Shown piece after piece: positions 50,386 through 59,377 of a stretch of 64,000 nucleotides of DNA. A program made the translations under genes and the position numbers. The DNA is from Nonomuraea wenchangensis (GTDB lineage: Bacteria > Actinomycetota > Actinomycetes > Streptosporangiales > Streptosporangiaceae): NCBI RefSeq assembly GCF_900111685.1, contig NZ_FOHX01000008.1:62001-126000 (forward strand), written 5' to 3'. The notes below the pieces were generated by a model, which was given only the letters and a program-made list of their open reading frames with translations, was not told where the DNA came from and ran no database searches. Each line of letters opens with the position of its first letter. The stretch's first letter is position 1.

Positions 50386-51261
50386 TCACATGCGGGCCTC
50401 GCGGCGCAGCAGCGCCGCCAGCGCCTCCGGGTCGGCCCCGGCGACGCCCTTGGCGGCGAACCAGGTGGCCATGTTGCGCGCGTCGCGGTCCAGGAACGAC
50501 GGCCCGGCCGGATGCGCGACCACGTCCACGATCTGGGGCAGGTCGATGATGACCAGCCTGTTGTCGCGTACCAGCACGTTGTACGGGGACAGGTCGCCGT
50601 GCGCCAGCCCCTCCCCCGCCAGCGTCACCATCGCCTCGACGAGCTGCTTCCACAGGTCGTCGAGGCCGTCGGAGACCTGGGCCAGGCGCGGCGCCGCGTA
50701 GCCGTCGGGCGTCCCGACGAACTCCTGCAGGATCTCCGTGCCGAGGATCTGCACCGGGTAAGGCACCGGCACCCCCAGCTCCCACAGCCGGCACAACGCC
50801 CCGAACTCCGCCACCGCCCACTGCGTCGCGATCATCTGCTTGCCGAAGGCGGTGCGGTTGGCCATGGCGCGGTTCGTCCGGCTCTCGCGGGTCGTGCGGC
50901 CCTCCAGGTAACCCGAGTCGCGGTGGAAGAGGCGGTGCTCGGCCGACCGGTAGCGCTTGGCCGCCAGCAGGCAGACCCGGTCGGTGCCCGGCACGCCCCG
51001 CGAGATCAGGTGGACGTCGGCCTCCTTGCCGGTCTTCAGGATGCCGTGCTCGGTGTCGACGGCGGCCAGCTCGGTGACCAGCCAATCAGGGTAAGGGCGC
51101 GGCCCCTTCTCCGTGGGCGTGCTCTGGTCCCAGGTGGACCAGCGGTCACCCTCGGGAGGACCGTCGTCGGACGCCGTCTCGGGCGTGCTCTCCAGCCAGG
51201 CGATGTCGTCGGCGTCGAGGGCGTGCTTGCCACGGCGGCGGTGTTGCGAGTGCTTCGGCAC
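50386..51261 (-). CDS. RIO-family serine/threonine kinase
   Basis: The 291-residue protein is a RIO1-type kinase: GILKTGKEADVHLISRG (flexible loop), CLLAAKRYRSAEHRLFH (Lys), WAVAEFGALCRLWELGVPVPYPVQI, LAHGDLSPYNVLVRDNRLVIIDLPQIVD (catalytic His-Gly-Asp and Asn, metal-binding IDLPQ). The N-terminal 60 residues are polar. Bacterial RIO kinases have no settled role. ATG at 51261. The upstream gap (51262-51565) holds no gene but has the terminator of the next gene. Confidence 0.9.
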   Translation of the reverse strand: MPKHSQHRRRGKHALDADDIAWLESTPETASDDGPPEGDRWSTWDQSTPTEKGPRPYPDWLVTELAAVDTEHGILKTGKEADVHLISRGVPGTDRVCLLAAKRYRSAEHRLFHRDSGYLEGRTTRESRTNRAMANRTAFGKQMIATQWAVAEFGALCRLWELGVPVPYPVQILGTEILQEFVGTPDGYAAPRLAQVSDGLDDLWKQLVEAMVTLAGEGLAHGDLSPYNVLVRDNRLVIIDLPQIVDVVAHPAGPSFLDRDARNMATWFAAKGVAGADPEALAALLRREARM

Positions 51262-51507
51262 GGTGGGAATGCTCCAGATGTGAGGCCCACCGGGGTGCCG
51301 ATCGGTTCAGATCAGCGGCGGACGCCCGGCGGGAAGGTGTGGGGACGCGGAAAACGGCACGCGAACAGTCGTCGTCACGGTCTCACCCTCCCTTCGACAG
51401 GCGATCAGCTTCGCTCGGAGTATTCCGCAACCGCCCCCTTCTCCGCCACGTATTTATCGCCCGACCTGACACCGCCCGGGGAGCCCTCACGATCCTTGGA
51501 GGAACCG

Positions 51508-51542
51508 GTGCCCGCGCTGAGGACGCCGGTCAGCGCGGGCAC
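51508..51542 (-). terminator. Terminator of the DUF6493-like gene (gap 51262-51565)
   Basis: GTGCCCGCGCTGA (51508-51520) pairs perfectly with TCAGCGCGGGCAC (51530-51542) around GGACGCCGG. It lies 23 bp past the stop of the 923-residue gene. The rest of the 304-bp gap has an AT-rich patch (TATTCCGCAA and GTATTTATCG near 51420-51455), probably the promoter of the RIO kinase on the minus strand, and no coding sequence I can support. Confidence 0.8.
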
Positions 51543-51565
51543 GAGCTGTCGCGGCAGTGCCTCGT

Positions 51566-54337
51566 TTACCCGTGGCCGAGTTGGTCGCGTAAGCGGATGC
51601 AGGCGCGGGAGAACCGGCTCCTGCCGCCTGCCGCCGCGTACGCCGACACCTCCGGGATCGGACCGCGCGCCCCCGCCCAGGCCGCCACGTCCGCCGCCAG
51701 GGTCACGGCCTCGACGTGCGCGACCCGCGACCGTTCGCCGGGGGCGGGCAGCAGCGCGGGCAGCAGGCGGGTGAGCAGGCGCCAGACGGCTTCGTACGCG
51801 CCCTGCCGCGCGGCGTCGGCGAGCACGCCCACGATCTGCCGCTCCTGGTAGTCCGGCCTGCGCCGGAGCAGCAGCGCCACCTGCGCGCCCACGTCCTCGG
51901 CCGGCAGGTCGCCCCTGGCGGCCATGCGCACCAGCAGCGCCGCCGCCTCGGGATCGGCCCTGGCGACCTGGAAGGCCAGGACCAGCGCCATCGCCTCCCC
52001 GGCGGGCCCGTCCGCGTCGGCCAGGTCCCGCACCCATCGCACGGGCACCCCGGGATGGGTGAGGTCGGGCAGGTAGTCGGCGGCGACGACCTCGCGGTGC
52101 GAGGGCAGGAGCGACGGCCACCAGTGGAGCACGCCGCGGGACTGGAACCAGCTCCAGCGGGCCCGCGGGCCCAGCAGCTCGTCAAGCGCTTCGAGGCCGG
52201 TCGGCTCGGCCCGGAGCTCCGGCTGCAGCCGGAGCTGGTAGGGCGGCTCCGCCGGCTCGTGCTCGTCGAAGAGGCGTTCGGTGGCGCCGTCGAGGTAGGA
52301 CCACCGCACGTGCGTCTCGGGGTCGCGCAGCCCGCCGTCGGCCAGCCAGCGCGCGGCGGTCGCGGCGGCCGGCGTGCCGATCCGCGCGGCGCCCCCGGCC
52401 GCCTCGGGGTGGTGTCCGCGGGGCAGCCGCAGCAGCGCCTGCGCCAGGTCGGCGGGCAGCGGCTCGACGCCCGCGGCGGCGCACTCCGCCAACCGCTCCA
52501 CCAGGACGTCGGGGGCGAGGTGTCCGGTGGTCAGGGTGGGGGTCGCCAGCAGCACGGGCGGCAGCGTGCCGGCCCGCAGCGCGCGGTAGATCTCGTCGAG
52601 CCGGCGCAGCAGGAACAGGTGGGGCGGCGCGACCCTGTCCGGCGGGGGCAGGCTCGGCCGCGCGACGCCCGCCGGCTCTGCCGCCCGTCCAGCCGCCCAT
52701 CCGGACGCGGGGCCGTCCGCCCATCCGAACGCCTGGCCTGCCGCCCGTCCGGCGGCCGGACCGCTCTGCGGCTGGAAGCCGAACAGCCGCGCGGCCTCGT
52801 TCCACGCCGCCTCCAGCAGCCCGCCGATGGCCTGCTCCAGCCCACCGCCGACCCACTCCGCCCCGCCACCGGTCTGCTCCGGCCCGGCGGAGGCGGCTGC
52901 CGGCTCTGCCGGGCCGGTCACCTCCGCGGCCAGGGCGGCGATCCAGTCGCTGACGTCGACCCATGCCTCCTGGGAGTGCGCCTGCGGGTGGACACCACCG
53001 AACTGCTCGGCCAGCGTGCGCCGCAGCCCCTCCCGGTCGGCGGCGGCCCGCCGGACGAACGCCGCCAGCCACCGCTCCCCGTCCACCCACGTGTACACGG
53101 TCTCCCACACGTCCAGCGTGGGCTCGGGGAAGGGCTCGGGCGCGGCGGGCGCGGGCAGCGGCGGCGGCGTGAACGCCTCGGGCCGCTCCTGCTGCTCCTG
53201 CTGCGCCACCTCGCCGCCGAACCGGTCGGCCACCCGCACCCCCAGCGCCTCGGGAAGCAGCGGCACGGCCTCGGCGAGGACGTGGCCGGCCGGGGCGAGG
53301 GCGGCGGCGCGCTTGAGCGCGATCCTGGCGGCCCGTCCCTGCACCTCGTAGGAGGTGTGCCCGAACGCCGTGGCCAGGGCGGCGGCCAGCTCGGCGGCGT
53401 GCGGGTGCCCGGCCACCCCGTCGGTCTCCCGCTCGACAAGGCGCAGACCGCCCAGGGCGAGCTTGGCCTCCGCGCGGAAGGTGAGCGCGCCGGCCGCCTC
53501 GGCCGTCTCGGCCGGCTCCAGCGGGCCGACGCCGCGGAGCTGGGCGAGGGCCAGCTCCGCGACCGCGCCGGGCGCGACGGGCAGCAGCCGCAGGTAGTCA
53601 CGGGCGCGGGCGGCGGCCTCCTCCGGCGTCGGGTCGAGCAGCTCGTGCAGCCGGACGAAGAAGCGCAGGCTCACGCCGTCGCCGCCGCGCAGGAAGCGGC
53701 GCAGGCAGCCGTCCAGCAGCTCCGCCCGCGACACCCGGCCGGCCGCCAGCAGCCGCCCGATCAGGGACAGCAGCGGGGTGGGGGCGGGGGTGAGGCGTTC
53801 CTCGCGCAGCTCGCGGCCCACGCCCTCCGCCTCGAAGATGCGCGGCAGCAGCGGGCCGAGCAGCGGGTCGTCGTCGGCGGGGCCGGTGCGGAGCCAGGCG
53901 GTCACGAGCGGGTCGTGCTCGGGCGGCGGGGCCCCGGTGGCCCGTAGCGCGGCCAGCGCCAGCGGGACGTCGCGGTCCTCCGGCGTGCGGATCTTCCTCG
54001 CGAGACGGGCGACCACGTCGGCCTGCCAGGGGGCCGGGCGCGCGGCGAGCACCCGGGTCACCTCACCCAGTCGCGGCCACTGGTCGGCGAACTCGCGGCG
54101 GGTCAGCCAGGCGGCCGTGGCGGCGGGGCCGGACAGCACGCCCGCCCCCGCGATCCGCAGCACCTCTCCGTAGCGAGCGACGCCGACGGCGCGCAGCTCG
54201 TCGCGGAGGTCGGGCAGGTGCCGGGCGGCCTCGGCCCGCTCGGCGTCGGACAGGGCGATCACGAGGTCGGCCAGGCCGCGGGCGTCGCTGGCGACGACGC
54301 GCTCGCGGACCCGCGCGCAAGTAGGGGGGCACGTCAT
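51566..54337 (-). CDS. 923-residue DUF6493-like protein
   Basis: The protein is helical with HEAT-like segments and a WWPSLLPSHREVVAADYLPDL region near the C-terminus, as I recall from DUF6493. Two disordered, Ala/Gly/Pro-rich stretches occur: PPPLPAPAAPEPFPEPT (about residue 410) and a repeating AxGRAAGxAFGWADGPASGWAAG block (about 540-560). Conserved blocks include PPPDRVAPPHLFLLRRLDEIYRALRAG and PVLLATPTLTTGHLAPDVLVERL. The function is unknown; relatives often lie near SWIM zinc-finger genes, which I do not see here. ATG at 54337. Confidence 0.7.
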   Translation of the reverse strand: MTCPPTCARVRERVVASDARGLADLVIALSDAERAEAARHLPDLRDELRAVGVARYGEVLRIAGAGVLSGPAATAAWLTRREFADQWPRLGEVTRVLAARPAPWQADVVARLARKIRTPEDRDVPLALAALRATGAPPPEHDPLVTAWLRTGPADDDPLLGPLLPRIFEAEGVGRELREERLTPAPTPLLSLIGRLLAAGRVSRAELLDGCLRRFLRGGDGVSLRFFVRLHELLDPTPEEAAARARDYLRLLPVAPGAVAELALAQLRGVGPLEPAETAEAAGALTFRAEAKLALGGLRLVERETDGVAGHPHAAELAAALATAFGHTSYEVQGRAARIALKRAAALAPAGHVLAEAVPLLPEALGVRVADRFGGEVAQQEQQERPEAFTPPPLPAPAAPEPFPEPTLDVWETVYTWVDGERWLAAFVRRAAADREGLRRTLAEQFGGVHPQAHSQEAWVDVSDWIAALAAEVTGPAEPAAASAGPEQTGGGAEWVGGGLEQAIGGLLEAAWNEAARLFGFQPQSGPAAGRAAGQAFGWADGPASGWAAGRAAEPAGVARPSLPPPDRVAPPHLFLLRRLDEIYRALRAGTLPPVLLATPTLTTGHLAPDVLVERLAECAAAGVEPLPADLAQALLRLPRGHHPEAAGGAARIGTPAAATAARWLADGGLRDPETHVRWSYLDGATERLFDEHEPAEPPYQLRLQPELRAEPTGLEALDELLGPRARWSWFQSRGVLHWWPSLLPSHREVVAADYLPDLTHPGVPVRWVRDLADADGPAGEAMALVLAFQVARADPEAAALLVRMAARGDLPAEDVGAQVALLLRRRPDYQERQIVGVLADAARQGAYEAVWRLLTRLLPALLPAPGERSRVAHVEAVTLAADVAAWAGARGPIPEVSAYAAAGGRSRFSRACIRLRDQLGHG

Positions 54338-54381
54338 GGCAGCACCCTAGAGATGATCTCCGACAATCCGCGTCCGCGCCG

Positions 54382-55527
54382 TCAGCAGGTCTCGGGGCAG
54401 AACGTGACCTCGGGGTGGCGTGCGGACGGCTTGTCCAGGAGGGGCTGTCGCTCGCCCTTCAGGTGCCGGTCGAGGAAGGCCGCCACGTAGGAGCGGGTGA
54501 GCTCGGCGGCGCGCGCCGCGGGCAGGACGCCGGACGGGGGCGTGAGGCCCAGGGCGCCGGACAGCAGCGGGCCGTCGGTGAAGGACTGATGTTCCGCGCC
54601 CGACAGCACGAGCCAGCGTTTCCATCCGGTCAGCAGCTTCCAGTCGCGTTCCCAGGAGGTGTCGCGACCGCCGGGGACGTGCTGCGGCGAGCCCAGGAAC
54701 ATGAACGGCCGGGAGAGCCCGTCCTTAGGGATGCGGGCGTAGGTGGTGCCGTCCATGTCGATCCCGGCACGCACGCGGGAGTCCTTCACCATGATCGCCA
54801 GGGCGCCGGCCCCGCCGATCGACTGCCCGACCATGGCGATGCGGGAGCGGTCGATGCGGTCGGAGCCGTCCCATCGCGCCGGCAACTGGTCGAGCACGAA
54901 GGAGACGTCGGCCGCCCGTCCCGCGACCAGCCCCGTGCCGAAGCCGGGGTCGGTGTCGCTGTCGCAGGCGAGGCATTCCGCGACCCGCCCGCCGGGGAGG
55001 GTGGTGGCGTAGCTCTCGTAGGTGTGGTCGATGCCGGCGACCACGTACCCTCGGCTGGCCAGGTCCTCGGCCAGGGACGTGAGCGTGCTCATCGGCTTGG
55101 TGAAGCCCGGGGAGAGCACCACGAGCGGCAGCTTCCGGCCCGTGGGCGCGGCGTCCGCGACGGCGTTGGTGCGCGTCCTGCTGAGCGTGTCGTCCGGCAC
55201 GCCCGCGGCTCCGAGGCCCCTCAGGGTGAGCTGCGACTCCTTCGGCGTCATGTACGCCGCCCGCCGCCCGTCCCGCTGCTCGGTCGGATACCACAGCGTG
55301 ACCTTGAGCTCCCTGGCGTCGGCGTCGAGGTTCCAGGGGTCGGGGCGGGAGGCGTCCTTCAGGTACAGGACGGTGGTGCCGACCCGGTGGGCGCCGGTGG
55401 GAGCGGGCAAGGTGGCGGGGCCGGTCGGCGTGGCGGACGGGACGGCGGACCGGGGCGGCGTGGGCGCGGAGCAGGCGGACGCGGCCAGGACGACCAGTCC
55501 CGCGGCGGCGGCGAGGATCTGTCTCAA
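54382..55527 (-). CDS. Alpha/beta hydrolase lipoprotein (PAF-acetylhydrolase-like)
   Basis: The 381-residue protein starts with a lipoprotein signal (LVVLAASACSAPTPP, Cys at about residue 19) and has an alpha/beta-hydrolase domain: LPLVVLSPGFTKPMSTLTSLAEDLASRGYVVAGIDHTY, nucleophile in IAMVGQSIGGAGALAI, acid near VRAGIDMDGTTYARIP and His in LSGAEHQSFTDGPLL. The GVPDDTLSRTRTNAVADAAP loop and paired Cys (AECLAC, TFCPETC) may form disulfides outside the cell. It ends the YtrA-type operon. The substrate may be a lipid or ester. Confidence 0.85.
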   Translation of the reverse strand: MRQILAAAAGLVVLAASACSAPTPPRSAVPSATPTGPATLPAPTGAHRVGTTVLYLKDASRPDPWNLDADARELKVTLWYPTEQRDGRRAAYMTPKESQLTLRGLGAAGVPDDTLSRTRTNAVADAAPTGRKLPLVVLSPGFTKPMSTLTSLAEDLASRGYVVAGIDHTYESYATTLPGGRVAECLACDSDTDPGFGTGLVAGRAADVSFVLDQLPARWDGSDRIDRSRIAMVGQSIGGAGALAIMVKDSRVRAGIDMDGTTYARIPKDGLSRPFMFLGSPQHVPGGRDTSWERDWKLLTGWKRWLVLSGAEHQSFTDGPLLSGALGLTPPSGVLPAARAAELTRSYVAAFLDRHLKGERQPLLDKPSARHPEVTFCPETC

Positions 55528-55539
55528 CGGGAGGTCCGT

Positions 55540-56955
55540 TCACTCGTTCAGCAAGGTCAGGGCCTTGGCCAGCGCGGGGTCGCGCCCGGCTGCCGCGTCC
55601 CGCGGGGTCAGGGGCACGTGGTGGTCGGGCGGCACGCCGATCCGGTCGATCACCTCGCGGTCAGGGCCCAGGTGGTGCCTGGCGGGGAAGCTCAGGAGGG
55701 TGTTGTTCGCCAGCAGGTACGGCTGCGCCGGCCCCGAGATCACCCCGGCCGTCCTGGTGCCGACCAGCCGGCCGAGGCGCAGGTCCTTGACCGCGGAGCT
55801 GAAGTGCTCGCACGCCGACGCGCAGCCGCGGTCGGTGAGCGCCACCAGCGGCAGGCCGAGCAGCTCGACGGTGTCGTCGGTCCGCGTGGTCTCGCAGGCG
55901 GCGTCCGCGCTGCACTGGTAGGCGGTGACCTTGCCGTGGCCGAACGCGCTCACCAGACGGGTCGCCTCGACGGGGCTGCCGCCGCCGTTGCCGCGCAGGT
56001 CCAGTACGACGCCGGACAGGGTACGGCCGGCGCGCAGCCGGGCGATGGCCTTGAAGACCCGGTCCGCTGAGTCGGGAGCGAACCCGCGCAGCCGTACGTA
56101 GGCGATGTCGTCGTCCAGCAGCTTCGCGGTCACCACCCGCAGGTCGGCCGGATCCTGGGGGTAGAGGCCGGGTTCGAGCGTCACGCTCCAGCGGCGGCCG
56201 GTGCTCTGCCGCAGGAGCCGCAGCCGGACCGGGCGCGCCTCCGGGTACGCCGGGTAGAGCGCGGCGATCGCGGGAGTGGCCTTCCCGTCGATGAAGGGCG
56301 CCGATCCGTCGACCGATTCGACGATGTCGCCCGGGCGCAGCCCGGCCGCCCGGGCCGCGCCGCCCTGCACGGCGGTGACGAACAGCGGGGGCAGGGCGAC
56401 GCCGGGGTTGCCGTCCACCTGCGGGCCGTTGACGTTGGCGAGGAGCCCCAGGCCGTAGCCGTCGCCGTCGTAGGAGTCGGGTGGCCGCTCGACGTCGTGC
56501 GTCCAGCGGGCGTGGTTGTCGCCGAGGGCGGCCACCATGGCTTCGAGGGTGACGACGGCCAGCTTGTCGCGCAGGCCGGGCACCTGGTCGGTGACCTTGC
56601 GGTAGGCGGTCTCGAAGGCGGTCCAGTCGGTTTCGCGGTCACCGGTCAGCGCCGGCATGCCCGCCTCGGGCACGTCGCGGCCGTTGCGGTTGAGCTCCTG
56701 GGTCAGGGCGGCGAAGCCGGCGTTCAGCAGGGGGCGGGCGTCCAGTGTGGCGCCGCCGTAGTAGTTGCCGAGGATGCAGAAGTAGGCCTGCTGGATGACG
56801 TCGATGGTGGTGGCCGTCTCCGCGCCGGGAGCGCCCCGGGGGGCGGCGCAGACCGTACCGGCCGTGCCCGCCTGGGCGCGCGGCGGCGCCGGCGCCGAGC
56901 AGGCCGCCGCCGACGCGAGGGCGAGCCCGGCCGCCATGATCCGGATGGCGGTCAT
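55540..56955 (-). CDS. S41-family C-terminal processing peptidase lipoprotein
   Basis: The 471-residue protease starts with a lipoprotein signal (MTAIRIMAAGLALASAAACSAPAPP). A PDZ domain (about residues 185-265; VQGGAARAAGLRPGDIVESVDG) is followed by the S41 domain with SGVVLDLRGNGGGSPVEATRLV, LVALTDRGCASACEHFSSAVKD (Ser nucleophile expected in the ASACEHF segment) and GTRTAGVISGPAQPYLL. Its ATG overlaps the permease stop (ATGA). It may trim exported proteins or act in stress signalling. Confidence 0.86.
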   Translation of the reverse strand: MTAIRIMAAGLALASAAACSAPAPPRAQAGTAGTVCAAPRGAPGAETATTIDVIQQAYFCILGNYYGGATLDARPLLNAGFAALTQELNRNGRDVPEAGMPALTGDRETDWTAFETAYRKVTDQVPGLRDKLAVVTLEAMVAALGDNHARWTHDVERPPDSYDGDGYGLGLLANVNGPQVDGNPGVALPPLFVTAVQGGAARAAGLRPGDIVESVDGSAPFIDGKATPAIAALYPAYPEARPVRLRLLRQSTGRRWSVTLEPGLYPQDPADLRVVTAKLLDDDIAYVRLRGFAPDSADRVFKAIARLRAGRTLSGVVLDLRGNGGGSPVEATRLVSAFGHGKVTAYQCSADAACETTRTDDTVELLGLPLVALTDRGCASACEHFSSAVKDLRLGRLVGTRTAGVISGPAQPYLLANNTLLSFPARHHLGPDREVIDRIGVPPDHHVPLTPRDAAAGRDPALAKALTLLNE

Positions 56956-57995
56956 GACAGGCGCCTGCGGATCCACCAGAAGCAGAGCCATGACAGGCCG
57001 AGGGTGAGCAGGGCGTAGATCCCGGTCTCGATCCACTGGAAGGGCCAGAACCGCTCAAGGGGCTGGTAGGTCGCCTGCTGCCGGTAGCCGAGCCGGTTGA
57101 TCTCGGCGATGCAGCGGTCCCCGCCGGCCGCCGACGGCGCGCAGGGGCCCGACGTGGTGGAGATCCTGACGGCGCCTTCGCCGCCGGTGCCGACCGTACG
57201 CCCGGACGCGTCGACCAGGTCGGCGGACAGGACCCAGGCGCCCCCGTGACCGGGAACGGCCGACTTCAGGAGGATCTGTACGAATCCGCCTTGGTCCCGG
57301 TTGATGCCGATAGAGTCCACGTTCGTCTTGCCGAGCTCGAAGGTCGAGGTGATCGGGGGCATCAGGTGGGGCCGGACCAGCAGCGGCATGGCGAGCTGGA
57401 ACGCGGCGAAGACGGCCAGGGTGAGGGCCATGGCGGGCAGCGTGCGGCGTACCAGCATGCCGGCGGTCACGCCGAGGACGAAGGTGAAGGCCGCGTACCC
57501 CATGGGGGCGATGCCGCGCGCGCCGAACACCAGGGGGGCCATCAGCGCCAGGTTCTCGGCGGCCGACTTGTCCAGCGGGTCGGACCACCAGGTCACCATG
57601 AGGCCGCACAGGCCGGCGAAGGTCGCGGCGGTCAGGCCCATGAGGCCGAGCTTGACCGCCAGCCAGCGGCTGCGGGTGATGCTCTGGTTCCACACCATCA
57701 GGTGCGTGCCCGCCTCCAGCTCGCGGCTGATCAGCGGTGCTCCCCAGAAGAGCCCGGCGAGGGCGGGCAGGAGCAGCACGACGAGAGTCAGGCCCACGAA
57801 CGGGGTCTCGTGGCCGCCGAAGAAGCGGTCGTAGAAGCGGTCGCAGGTGCCGTCCTGGGTGCAGGCCGCGATCCCGGCCGAGTAGTCGGCGGCCAGGCGG
57901 GGGCCGGTCAGGGCCAGGACGACGGCGAGGACGACGAGCAGGGCGGCCGTCGTCGCGGCGGAGCCGCGGAACTGGCGCCAGGTCAGCCAGATCAT
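56952..57995 (-). CDS. ABC transporter permease (YtrC/ABC-2 type)
   Basis: The 347-residue membrane protein has six to seven hydrophobic segments, the starting MIWLTWRQFRGSAATTAALL and a large extracellular loop (about residues 220-300) with three Cys. It is of the ABC-2 class that works with the adjacent ATPase. The start overlaps the ATPase stop by 4 bp and the stop overlaps the S41 gene start (ATGA), so all three are co-translated. Export of an antibiotic or cell-wall precursor is likely. Confidence 0.85.
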   Translation of the reverse strand: MIWLTWRQFRGSAATTAALLVVLAVVLALTGPRLAADYSAGIAACTQDGTCDRFYDRFFGGHETPFVGLTLVVLLLPALAGLFWGAPLISRELEAGTHLMVWNQSITRSRWLAVKLGLMGLTAATFAGLCGLMVTWWSDPLDKSAAENLALMAPLVFGARGIAPMGYAAFTFVLGVTAGMLVRRTLPAMALTLAVFAAFQLAMPLLVRPHLMPPITSTFELGKTNVDSIGINRDQGGFVQILLKSAVPGHGGAWVLSADLVDASGRTVGTGGEGAVRISTTSGPCAPSAAGGDRCIAEINRLGYRQQATYQPLERFWPFQWIETGIYALLTLGLSWLCFWWIRRRLS

Positions 57996-58879
57996 CGCCG
58001 CACCTCCAGGGCGGCTCGCCGGTCCACGGTGTCCTGGTCCATGTAGGCGAGGACGAGGTCCTCCAGGCCGAGCCGGGTGACCGTCCAGGCGGGGTCGTGG
58101 ATGGGGCCGTCGGTGCGGACCACGTACGTGCTCTGCCGGGCGGTGTGACGCGCGCAGACCACGTGCTGATCGGCGGGGAGCCGGTCAGGGTCGCGGCGCG
58201 CGCCGGTGAGCCGGTAGTGGGTCGCCAGCAGCCGGTCGACCTCCCCCGCGATCCGGACACGGGAGTCGACGAGCACGATCAGGAAGTCGCACACCCGTTC
58301 CAGGTCGGAGACCAGGTGGGAGGAGAGCACCACGCTGAACTCGTGCTCGGCCGTGGCCTCCATCAGCCCCTGCAGGAACTCACGGCGGGCCAGCGGGTCG
58401 AGCGAGGCGACCGGCTCGTCCAGGAGCAGCAGCTCGGGCCGTTTGGCGAGACCGAGGGTGAGGGCGAGCTGGGCGCGCTGGCCGCCCGACAGCCTGCCCG
58501 CCCGCTGGGCGGGGTCGAGGCCGAGCGTCGCGATCCGGTCCCGCGCCATGGCGGCGTCCCAGCGGAGGTTGAGCCGTTCGCCTAATCGCAGGTGGTCGGC
58601 GACGCTCAGCCCGGCGTAGACGGGGGTGTCCTGGGCGACGAACCCGACCCTGGCCAGCTGCGGCGGGCCGCCGGCGGGACGGCCGCCCAGCACGGTGATC
58701 GTGCCCGCCGTCGGCTCCAGCTGGCCGCTGGCCAGCTTCAGCAGGGTCGTCTTGCCGGCCCCGTTGGGACCCACCAACCCCACGACGTGGCCCGCCGGGA
58801 GGTCGATGGTGCACTCGCGCAGCGCCCAGCGCCTGCCGTATTTCCTGCCCAGTCCCTGGGCCTGCAGGACAGCGTTCAC
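57992..58879 (-). CDS. ABC transporter ATP-binding protein
   Basis: The 295-residue ATPase has Walker A LVGPNGAGKTTLLKL, signature LSGGQRAQLALTLGLA, Walker B LLLLDEPVASLDPLARR and switch His SSHLVSDLERVCDFL. The C-terminal 80 residues (HVVCARHTARQSTYVVRTDG...) are an extra regulatory tail. It is of the YtrB/CcmA-like export class. ATG at 58879 overlaps the GntR stop by 4 bp. It works with the permease gene below. Confidence 0.92.
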   Translation of the reverse strand: MNAVLQAQGLGRKYGRRWALRECTIDLPAGHVVGLVGPNGAGKTTLLKLASGQLEPTAGTITVLGGRPAGGPPQLARVGFVAQDTPVYAGLSVADHLRLGERLNLRWDAAMARDRIATLGLDPAQRAGRLSGGQRAQLALTLGLAKRPELLLLDEPVASLDPLARREFLQGLMEATAEHEFSVVLSSHLVSDLERVCDFLIVLVDSRVRIAGEVDRLLATHYRLTGARRDPDRLPADQHVVCARHTARQSTYVVRTDGPIHDPAWTVTRLGLEDLVLAYMDQDTVDRRAALEVRR

Positions 58880-59280
58880 GCTATGTCCTCCTGAGCGGTG
58901 GTCCGAAAGGTGGTCATGAAGAGGGCCTCGATGCTCTCGTCGTCGAGGCCGGCGCGGCGGGCCTTGTCCAGCCAGCGCCGCAGTTCCTGTCGCAGCGGGC
59001 CGTGCGCGGCCAGCGAGGCGTCGGTGAGCGTCGCCGTCACGAACGTCCCCACCCCCGGCCGGGCCGCCACCAGGCCCTCGTGCTCGAGTTCCCGGTAGGC
59101 CTTGAGGACGGTGTTCGCGTTGATCGCCAGATGCGCCACGACCTCCTTGACGGTCGGCATCTGGTCGCCCTCGCGCAGCACGCCGAGCCGCAGCGCGTGC
59201 CGTACTTGCTGGACCAGCTGCAGGTACGGCGAGACACCCGACCTGGCGTCCAGATGGAACTCGATCACCGGCTTCTCCAT
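58876..59280 (-). CDS. GntR-family repressor (YtrA subfamily)
   Basis: The 134-residue regulator has the winged helix SGVSPYLQLVQQVRHALRLGVLREGDQMPTVKEVVAHLAINANTVLKAYRELEHEGLVAARPGVGTFV and a short C-terminal helical tail, as in YtrA. It heads the operon of ATPase, permease, S41 protease and hydrolase. ATG at 59280 lies directly after GCTAGCAGGCTAGATAA; CTAGCCTGCTAG (59285-59296) is a small inverted repeat that may be its operator, and translation may be leaderless. Confidence 0.9.
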   Translation of the reverse strand: MEKPVIEFHLDARSGVSPYLQLVQQVRHALRLGVLREGDQMPTVKEVVAHLAINANTVLKAYRELEHEGLVAARPGVGTFVTATLTDASLAAHGPLRQELRRWLDKARRAGLDDESIEALFMTTFRTTAQEDIA

Positions 59281-59377
59281 TTATCTAGCCTGCTAGCACT
59301 TTAGGATCCCAGATGTTAAGGGATCATAAGGAACGCTGTACAGGCCAGACGGAGCACGCGCGGCCGGCGGTCAGGCG

